A DNA stretch of 10,487 nucleotides from Campylobacteraceae bacterium (GTDB lineage Bacteria > Campylobacterota > Campylobacteria > Campylobacterales > Campylobacteraceae): assembly GCA_031276365.1 (NCBI GenBank), contig JAISNG010000154.1, positions 1-10,487 on the forward strand. The letters are read 5' to 3'. The position numbers and the translations under genes are program-made. This document shows, in pieces, positions 5,648-10,487 of this stretch (the first letter of the stretch is position 1; the number at the start of each line of letters is the position of its first letter). The notes beneath the pieces were generated by a model. It was not told the DNA's origin and ran no database searches. It saw only the letters and a program-made list of their open reading frames with translations.

Positions 5648-6577
5648 ATGCGAGGCTACAAAGTTTTTGCAGGAACAGCCAATCTTGAATTTGCCAAACA
5701 AGTGGCGAAAAACCTCTCTCTTCCGCTCTCTGATGCACAAGTTCACACTTTTAGCGACGGCGAAATAAGCGTACAGATAAGTGAAAGTGTGCGCGGAAAG
5801 GATATATTTATCATACAGTCCACATGTTCTCCCGCAAACAACAATCTTATGGAGCTTCTCATACTAACGGATGCTTTGAGGCGAAGTTCTGCTAACTCCA
5901 TAACTGCCGTAATTCCATATTTCGGTTACGCAAGACAGGATAGGAAAGCTGCGCCAAGAGTGCCGATTACTGCGAAACTCATCGCAAATATGCTTCAAGC
6001 TGCAGGCATAAACCGCGTTGTTACGATAGATTTGCATGCAGGTCAAATACAGGGATTTTTTGATATTCCCGTGGACAATCTTTACGGTTCGGTTGTCTTT
6101 TACAATTATGTTTTAAACAAAAATTTCAAAAATCTTGTCGTTGCAAGTCCCGATATAGGCGGTGTGGCAAGAGCCAGAGCGTTTGCGAAGAAGCTCAGCG
6201 TGGATATGGTCATCGTGGACAAGCGCCGCGAAAAAGCCAATGAGTCGGAAGTGATGAATATCATAGGCGAAGTTGAGGGGAAAAATATCATTTTGGTAGA
6301 TGATATGATAGATACAGCCGGCACCATAGTCAAAGCTGCTGCTGCACTGAAGGAAAAGGGGGCAGTAAGCGTCATGGCTTGCTGTACGCATGCGGTACTT
6401 TCCGGCGCTGCTTATGAAAAGATAAAAAGCAACCATCTTGACGAACTCGTAGTAACGGATACTATCCCGTTAAAAGAGGAAAATCCAAAGATTAAAGTCC
6501 TCTCTGTTGCGCCGTTGTTTGCCGAAGTTATTAGAAGAGTTTACCACAACGAGAGCGTAAACGGACTCTTTTTTTAA
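5648..6577 (+). CDS. prs: ribose-phosphate pyrophosphokinase (PRPP synthetase, class I)
   Basis: The protein makes 5-phosphoribosyl-1-pyrophosphate from ribose 5-phosphate and ATP in the cytoplasm, feeding purine, pyrimidine, NAD, histidine and tryptophan synthesis. The 309 residues are the normal class I length. Visible motifs are FSDGE (35-39), the ATP-binding YARQDRK (95-101), VTIDLHAGQIQGFF with His130, PDIGGVARARAFAK (168-181), the catalytic loop DKRREKANE (191-199, Lys192 and Arg194), and the PRPP loop VDDMIDTAGT (217-226). The start is set by ATG with AAAGGA 7 bases ahead. It ends 10 bases before lepA, so the two are probably one operon. Its last codons contain a small stem followed by seven T's (6551-6575), listed separately. 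The gene is intact. Confidence 0.97.
   Translation: MRGYKVFAGTANLEFAKQVAKNLSLPLSDAQVHTFSDGEISVQISESVRGKDIFIIQSTCSPANNNLMELLILTDALRRSSANSITAVIPYFGYARQDRKAAPRVPITAKLIANMLQAAGINRVVTIDLHAGQIQGFFDIPVDNLYGSVVFYNYVLNKNFKNLVVASPDIGGVARARAFAKKLSVDMVIVDKRREKANESEVMNIIGEVEGKNIILVDDMIDTAGTIVKAAAALKEKGAVSVMACCTHAVLSGAAYEKIKSNHLDELVVTDTIPLKEENPKIKVLSVAPLFAEVIRRVYHNESVNGLFF
6551..6575 (+). terminator. weak terminator-like hairpin inside the 3' end of prs
   Basis: GAG-AG-CGT-AA-ACG-GA-CTC forms two 3-bp stems separated by an AG/GA internal loop, followed directly by T7 (6569-6575). The run codes for the final Phe-Phe and lies just before the lepA start, so it could reduce read-through into lepA. The stem is weak and the T-run may simply reflect codon use. 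Confidence 0.3.
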
Positions 6578-6587
6578 GCTTTAAATA

Positions 6588-8381
6588 ATGCAAAAAAATA
6601 TTAGAAATTTTTCTATCATAGCTCATATTGACCATGGCAAAAGCACATTAGCAGACAGGCTCATTCAAGAGTGCGGCGCGGTAAGCCAGCGCGAGATGCA
6701 TTCACAGATAATGGACACTATGGACATAGAAAAAGAGCGCGGCATAACGATAAAAGCTCAAAGCGTGCATCTAAACTATGTAAGAGAAGGTGTGAAATAC
6801 ACGCTAAATCTCATAGACACACCAGGACATGTGGATTTTTCATATGAAGTGAGCCGCTCTCTGGCATCGTCTGAGGGCGCGCTTTTGGTCGTGGATGCTT
6901 CGCAGGGCGTTGAAGCGCAGACGATAGCAAATGTCTATATAGCATATGAGAACAATCTTGAACTTATCCCCGTCATAAACAAAATAGACCTTCCCGCCGC
7001 AGATACCGCGCGCGTCAAAAACGAGATAGAACATGTCATCGGGCTTGACTGCTCAGAAGCTATTGAAGTCAGCGCAAAAACAGGCTTTGGCATACATAAA
7101 CTGTTAAACGCCATTATAGATAAAATTCCTCCTCCGCGCGGCGACAGAAACGCTCCAACAAAAGCGCTCATTTACGACAGTTGGTTTGACAACTATCTGG
7201 GAGCGCTGGCGCTTGTGAGAGTTTATGACGGGCAGATTAAAAAAGGTCAAGAGATACTTGTCGTCGGCACAAATAAAAAACATGAAGTCTTAAGCCTCAT
7301 GTATCCTCACCCTCTAAGTCCTATAAAAACGGATATGATAAAAACGGGTGAGATAGGAATCGTCGTTTTGGGACTTAAAAATGTGAGCGACGTAAAAGTC
7401 GGCGATACTGTAACGGACGCCAAAAATCCGACAAAAGAAGCTATACATGGGTTCAAAGAGGCGAAACCGTTTGTGTTTGCAGGACTTTACCCAATCGAAA
7501 CCGATAGATTTGAAGATATGAGAGACGCGCTTGAAAAATTGAAACTCAACGATTCAAGCATCAGTTATGAGCCCGAAACTTCCGCCGCTTTGGGATTTGG
7601 TTTTCGCGTCGGATTTTTGGGACTTTTACACATGGAGGTGGTAAAAGAGCGGCTTGAACGTGAGTTTGATTTGGATTTGATAGCTACCGCGCCAACCGTT
7701 ACATACAAAGTAAAAAAGACGGACGGCACGATACTCTCTATCCAAAATCCAAGCGAACTTCCGCCAGTAAACGAGATAAGCGTTATAGAAGAGCCTTATG
7801 TGAAAGCTACGGTTATCACTCCAAGCGAATTTTTGGGCAATATCATAACTCTCATCAACAACAAGCGCGGCATTCAGACAAAGATGGACTATCTAAACGA
7901 AACGCGCGTTTTATTGGAATATGACATTCCCATGAATGAGATAGTGATGGATTTTTACGACAAGCTCAAATCCGCCACAAAAGGTTATGCGAGTTTTGAT
8001 TACGAATTATCCGGCTATCGCGCAGGAAATCTTGTAAAACTTGACGTAAGAGTCGCAGGAGAAATTGTAGATGCGCTATCCATTATCGTTTCAAACGAAA
8101 AGGCGCAAAGCAAAGGCAGAGAGTTTGTAAGTGCGATGAAAGAGATAGTACCAAGACAGCTTTTTGAAGTTGCGATACAAGCAAGTGTGGGCAACAAAAT
8201 AATCGCGCGTGAAACCGTGAAGTCAATGGGCAAAAATGTTACGGCAAAATGCTACGGCGGCGACATAACACGTAAACGCAAACTTTTGGAGAAGCAAAAA
8301 GAGGGTAAAAAACGTATGAAAGCGATAGGCAAAGTTCAGCTTCCACAGGAGGCGTTTTTGGCTGTTTTGAAGATTGATTAG
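6588..8381 (+). CDS. lepA: elongation factor 4 (back-translocating ribosomal GTPase LepA)
   Basis: EF4 is a translational GTPase that binds the ribosome and has been linked to back-translocation, ribosome biogenesis and initiation. The 597 residues are full length. G-box motifs are all present: G1 AHIDHGKS (12-19), G2 RGITI (51-55), G3 DTPGH (77-81), G4 NKID (131-134), and G5 SAK (162-164). Domain II follows, then the EF-G-like domains, and the LepA-specific C-terminal domain with basic GGDITRKRKLLEKQKEGKKR and the closing LPQEAFLAVLKID. The ATG at 6588 gives the standard N-terminus (KNIRNFSIIAHIDHG), but no clear SD precedes it (AAGCTTTAAATA). Translation may depend on coupling with prs, which stops 10 bases upstream. 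After the stop there is no good terminator before the pseudogene. Confidence 0.97.
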   Translation: MQKNIRNFSIIAHIDHGKSTLADRLIQECGAVSQREMHSQIMDTMDIEKERGITIKAQSVHLNYVREGVKYTLNLIDTPGHVDFSYEVSRSLASSEGALLVVDASQGVEAQTIANVYIAYENNLELIPVINKIDLPAADTARVKNEIEHVIGLDCSEAIEVSAKTGFGIHKLLNAIIDKIPPPRGDRNAPTKALIYDSWFDNYLGALALVRVYDGQIKKGQEILVVGTNKKHEVLSLMYPHPLSPIKTDMIKTGEIGIVVLGLKNVSDVKVGDTVTDAKNPTKEAIHGFKEAKPFVFAGLYPIETDRFEDMRDALEKLKLNDSSISYEPETSAALGFGFRVGFLGLLHMEVVKERLEREFDLDLIATAPTVTYKVKKTDGTILSIQNPSELPPVNEISVIEEPYVKATVITPSEFLGNIITLINNKRGIQTKMDYLNETRVLLEYDIPMNEIVMDFYDKLKSATKGYASFDYELSGYRAGNLVKLDVRVAGEIVDALSIIVSNEKAQSKGREFVSAMKEIVPRQLFEVAIQASVGNKIIARETVKSMGKNVTAKCYGGDITRKRKLLEKQKEGKKRMKAIGKVQLPQEAFLAVLKID

Positions 8382-8394
8382 ATGAAAATATAAG

Positions 8395-8707
8395 ATGCAA
8401 AGAGAGTTTTAACGGTTGATTTGTGCACTCTTGCTTGCAATCACAGCTTTGGTTGATGATATTTTTAATGAAGCCAAAAAAGCTTACAGGAACGGCGATT
8501 ATGCAAAAGTCGCCAAATTATTTAAAAAGGCTGTGATGACAGAGAGATTTCGGACTGTAATGATTTAAGAGATATGTATAAAAACTAAGCGCTTTAAACA
8601 GAACTTTCCAAAGATGCAGAGTTTACAAAAAATCATGCAACAGAGAAGATGCCGAAGGCTGCAAGGGTTTGGAGGTAATGCATCAAAAAGTCTTTTTGTC
8701 TAATTAG
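8395..8707 (+). pseudogene. frameshifted Sel1-like-repeat (Hcp-type) secreted protein
   Basis: Pieces of one Sel1-repeat protein can be read in three frames. From about 8416 there is a hydrophobic signal-like LICALLLAITALVDD, then IFNEAKKAYRNGDYAKVAKL up to LFKKA, the usual opening of Helicobacter Hcp-like proteins. The frame then shifts: CDDREISDCNDLRDMYKN follows in another frame, with the Cys spacing of Sel1 repeats, and hits a stop. A third frame reads KKSCNREDAEGCKGLEVMHQ and ends at TAG 8705-8707. An in-frame TAA (8410-8412) also cuts the first piece from any ATG. At least three indels are needed. Intact relatives are exported, disulfide-rich proteins; this copy cannot make a working one. 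It is probably a remnant of a larger family in the genome. Confidence 0.75.
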
Positions 8708-8907
8708 CATTCTTCTTGATGAGATTTATATAAAATGTAAATAAACGCCTTTTCCCTCACACCCACACACAACCAACAACAAACAAAACCGCACCTTTTC
8801 TATCATAAAAGATAAAAATATTACGTTCCATTCCTACATTCCTCTCCGTCATTCCCGTGCAAACGACAAGTGAAATACATTACATAGAAGCAGACGCAAA
8901 TACTCTC

Positions 8908-8990
8908 CGCCGTCATTCCCGCGCAGGCGGGAATCCAAACCCAAAACTACTTCAAAAGTAAAATCATAAAAAGCAAAAAACAGATGATAA
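8908..8990. repeat. mosaic unit, inverted copy of 1919-2006
   Basis: Read on the minus strand it gives TATCATCTGTTTTTTG, then ATGATTTTACTTTTGAAG, a spacer ending GGGTTTGG, then an intact ATTCCCGCCTGCGCGGGAAT and GACGG, in the same order as 1919-2006. The two copies face each other across about 6.9 kb. Confidence 0.65.
8915..8934. repeat. dRS3-like 20-bp inverted repeat
   Basis: ATTCCCGCGCAGGCGGGAAT has perfect 8-bp arms with a GCAG loop, is preceded by CCGTC and followed by CCAAA. Confidence 0.85.
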
Positions 8991-9034
8991 AGTATCAATT
9001 GCTTCCAAGAACACATTGTTTATTTGTAAATTCT

Positions 9035-9053
9035 TTTTAGGTACCCGTTTTCA
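9035..9053. repeat. 19-bp dispersed motif, minus-strand copy
   Basis: TTTTAGGTACCCGTTTTCA is the reverse complement of 2068-2086 with one mismatch. Confidence 0.6.
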
Positions 9054-9102
9054 CGGATTGAGATAGAGGAGTTATAACTGCTGTGAAATATGGATTGTTT
9101 GG

Positions 9103-9122
9103 ATTCCCGCATGCGCGGGAAT
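9103..9122. repeat. dRS3-like 20-bp inverted repeat
   Basis: ATTCCCGCATGCGCGGGAAT has perfect 8-bp arms around ATGC, is preceded by GG and followed by GACGG. It is in the opposite orientation to 8915-8934, judged by the flanks. Confidence 0.85.
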
Positions 9123-9416
9123 GACGGAAGAGGTTGACATTCCCTCAAGATATGCGCTCACTCACATTCGGTCGCTGGTATAACGGATTTTGGTCTTTAT
9201 TGGTATGATGGAGAGAGAATATTTGTATTGTTTGCAGATTTTCATATAAATTATGGAGTTTGGTTTTCGCTTGTCGTTCGGTCACTGATATGACGGAAAA
9301 AGATTGTCGTTCTTATTTTTTCGTCATTCCTGCTGCTCTTCTTTGTTCTTTCATTAACTGCCGCCGACTTATAGTACGTATGATTATCAATTTCGTAATT
9401 TTTGCCACAACTCTGT

Positions 9417-9472
9417 CATTCCCGCGTGAGCGATAACTTTTCGAAGGAATCTCATTGCGAGAAATGCGGAAA
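9417..9472. repeat. diverged long-hairpin repeat
   Basis: It opens GTCATTCCCGCG and closes AAATGCGGAAAT, with GAATCTCATTGCGAGAAATG inside. It resembles the 52-bp units in layout, but the inner sequence differs. It is followed by AAAAACTAAAAA, like the AAAAA-ACTT flank of others. Confidence 0.5.
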
Positions 9473-9521
9473 TAAAAACTAAAAACATGAACAAATGCAC
9501 ACGCTCTATCTGCCGCTTACG

Positions 9522-9571
9522 AGAGTAAAAAAGCGCAAAGCCGAATAAAAAGCTTTTTTCAACTCTTTTTT
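9522..9571 (+). terminator. intrinsic terminator ahead of plsY
   Basis: AGAGT-AAAAAAGC (9522-9534) pairs with GCTTTTTT-CA-ACTCT (9552-9566), a 13-bp stem with a 2-base bulge and a 17-nt loop, followed by T's to 9571. It would stop transcripts coming from the lepA side and so isolates plsY. The T-rich right side also overlaps the plsY promoter region. Confidence 0.55.
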
Positions 9572-9579
9572 GATAAAAT
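9571..9579 (+). promoter_or_regulatory. extended -10 promoter of plsY-folB
   Basis: TGATAAAAT (TGN then TAAAAT) follows a T-rich run, the Campylobacterota sigma70 pattern. It lies 32 bases before the plsY ATG, with SD AAAGGA at 9601-9606. Confidence 0.55.
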
Positions 9580-9611
9580 AATCGCCTTTAAGTTAATAAA
9601 AAAGGATTTTT

Positions 9612-10259
9612 ATGCCGATACTTGATATTTTAAGCGGACTTGTTACAAATATACACTTTATATTTTACGTTATCAGTTTTTTTGTCGGCGGTATTCCATT
9701 CGGCTTGCTTTTAGCAAAAAAATTTGCCGGTGTGAACCTGAAAAACATGGGTAGTCAAAGCATAGGCGCAACAAATGTGCTTAGAGTAGTGAAAGATAAA
9801 CACCCTGTATTGGCGAAAAAACTTGCCGTTATCACTGTTGCGCTGGATGCTTTCAAGGGCATTTTTATGCTGTTTGTCGGGACGCTGCTCGGATTTGACA
9901 TAAACGCTTTATGGCTCATGGCTATCATGTCAGTAAGTGGGCATTGCTTCAGTCCGTATCTAAAATTTGAAGGCGGTAAAGGAGTTGCGACAGGTGCAGG
10001 CGTAATGCTGTTTTTGTTACCTATAGAAACGCTCATAGCCATAGCAGTGTGGTTTATTGTCGGCAGGATTTTGAAAATTTCCTCAGCCGCTTCACTCTCG
10101 GCAGTTGCAGCATTAGTCGTTTCGGTTATTGTTATACATGGAACAATTCCTCATGTAAATTCTCTCACACCGTTGATAGTCGTAGTATTTATAGTGTTTT
10201 ACAAACATATCCCGAATATCGTCAGACTTCTCAAAAAAGAGGAGAGTAAAGTTGTCTGA
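9612..10259 (+). CDS. plsY: acyl-phosphate:glycerol-3-phosphate acyltransferase PlsY
   Basis: This inner-membrane enzyme moves an acyl group from acyl-phosphate (made by PlsX) to glycerol 3-phosphate, giving lysophosphatidic acid, the first committed step of phospholipid synthesis. The 215 residues are a normal length with about seven hydrophobic segments. The conserved loops are visible: GGIPFGLLLAKK (26-37), GSQSIGATNVLR (47-58), GHCFSPYLKFEGGKGVATG (110-128), and the C-terminal YKHIPNIVRLL (197-207). The second loop has GSQS where many bacteria have GSGN; as I recall it, Campylobacter has a similar S-IGATN form, so this looks like a lineage trait rather than damage. AAAGGA lies 5 bases before the ATG. 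Its last 8 bases overlap the folB start, so the two genes are translationally linked. Confidence 0.96.
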   Translation: MPILDILSGLVTNIHFIFYVISFFVGGIPFGLLLAKKFAGVNLKNMGSQSIGATNVLRVVKDKHPVLAKKLAVITVALDAFKGIFMLFVGTLLGFDINALWLMAIMSVSGHCFSPYLKFEGGKGVATGAGVMLFLLPIETLIAIAVWFIVGRILKISSAASLSAVAALVVSVIVIHGTIPHVNSLTPLIVVVFIVFYKHIPNIVRLLKKEESKVV

Positions 10260-10487
10260 CAAGATAACTCTTTTGATTGAAAAGCTGGAGTTTGAAGCCA
10301 TTATCGGACTGCTTGAACATGAGAGGCAAACGCCTCAGAGAGTTGAAGTTTGGGCAAAAGCAGAGATAAAATATAACAAAAAATCACTTATTGATTATGC
10401 GCTTTTGTGCAACGTAATAAAAAACACAATACAAGATGGAAAATTTTTCACTGTTGAAGAGGCGCTTTTGTGTACATGCAAGAAAAT
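10252..10487 (+). CDS. folB: dihydroneopterin aldolase, 5' part
   Basis: FolB cleaves 7,8-dihydroneopterin to 6-hydroxymethyl-dihydropterin and glycolaldehyde in folate synthesis. The visible 78 residues read LLIEKLEFEAIIGLLEHER, then QTPQRVEVWAKAEIKYNKK, then the LIDYALLCNVIKNTI helix and the FFTVEEALLCTCKK helix. This is the FolB tunnelling fold order, with Glu14 in FEAIIG at the place of the usual N-terminal IxGxxxxER motif. I chose TTG at 10252: GAGGAG (10239-10244) is 7 bases ahead and no ATG or GTG fits the reading frame near it. It overlaps the plsY stop by 8 bases. The gene is cut by the window end, so the C-terminal third, with the catalytic Lys, is not seen. Confidence 0.88.
   Translation, partial: MSDKITLLIEKLEFEAIIGLLEHERQTPQRVEVWAKAEIKYNKKSLIDYALLCNVIKNTIQDGKFFTVEEALLCTCKK

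Larger units (their letters stand above)
8708..9521. other. gene-free block with mosaic repeats
   Basis: No coding region is supportable on either strand. The block contains half- and full dRS3-like inverted repeats (around 8837, 8915-8934, 9103-9122, and a long form at 9417-9472), two TTCGGTC-x-CTG module copies (about 9160-9184 and 9269-9296), and a unit shared with 1919-2006. A C- and A-rich stretch (CACACCCACACACAACC, about 8758-8774) precedes the repeats. Confidence 0.65.

Noticed and set aside
8758..8774. CACACCCACACACAACC as a microsatellite or a regulator-binding repeat
   Set aside because: It is short, irregular and not near any start; it is probably low-complexity spacer.
9612..10259. 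Loss-of-function change in PlsY because GSGN is replaced by GSQS in the second conserved loop
   Set aside because: All other motifs are intact, and I recall the S-IGATN form in Campylobacter PlsY, so it is better read as a lineage variant.

Overview
The window looks like a chromosomal piece of a Campylobacterota (epsilonproteobacterial) genome. The grounds are moderate-to-low GC, strong AAAGGA ribosome-binding sites, extended -10 promoters of the TGNTATAAT kind, a plsY-folB pair whose PlsY carries the motif GSQSIGATNVLR (I recall the same S-IGATN variant in Campylobacter), a lone bacteriohemerythrin, and a decayed Helicobacter-Hcp-like Sel1 gene. No species can be named from this alone.

Layout. 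1-1569: the 3' part of an autotransporter adhesin gene, running in from outside the window. 1570-about 2705: a gene-free block of intergenic mosaic repeats built from short inverted repeats (ATTCCC-N8-GGGAAT), a 52-bp long-hairpin version of them, and linking modules. 2932-3696 (-): a short-chain dehydrogenase/reductase. 3820-4029 (-): a molbindin (Mop), divergent from 4093-4623 (+), a gamma-carbonic-anhydrase-like hexapeptide protein. 4639-5127: about nine degenerate direct repeats of about 30 bp, spaced like a CRISPR array in the first half and more tightly in the second, with no cas genes in the window. 5161-5529 (-): bacteriohemerythrin. 5648-8381: prs (PRPP synthetase) and lepA (EF4), 10 bp apart and probably co-transcribed. 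8395-8707: a frameshifted Sel1-like-repeat (Hcp-type) pseudogene. About 8750-9480: a second block of the same mosaic repeats. 9522-9571: a likely terminator. 9612-10487: plsY overlapping the start of folB, which is cut by the window end.

The genes do not form one pathway. prs-lepA and plsY-folB are housekeeping pairs (nucleotide precursor/translation and phospholipid/folate). Mop handles molybdate, and hemerythrin binds oxygen. The two unusual layers are the eroded CRISPR-like array between convergent genes, and the repeat blocks on each side of the housekeeping core, which resemble neisserial intergenic mosaic elements (dRS3/RS) and share segments in inverted orientation about 7 kb apart.
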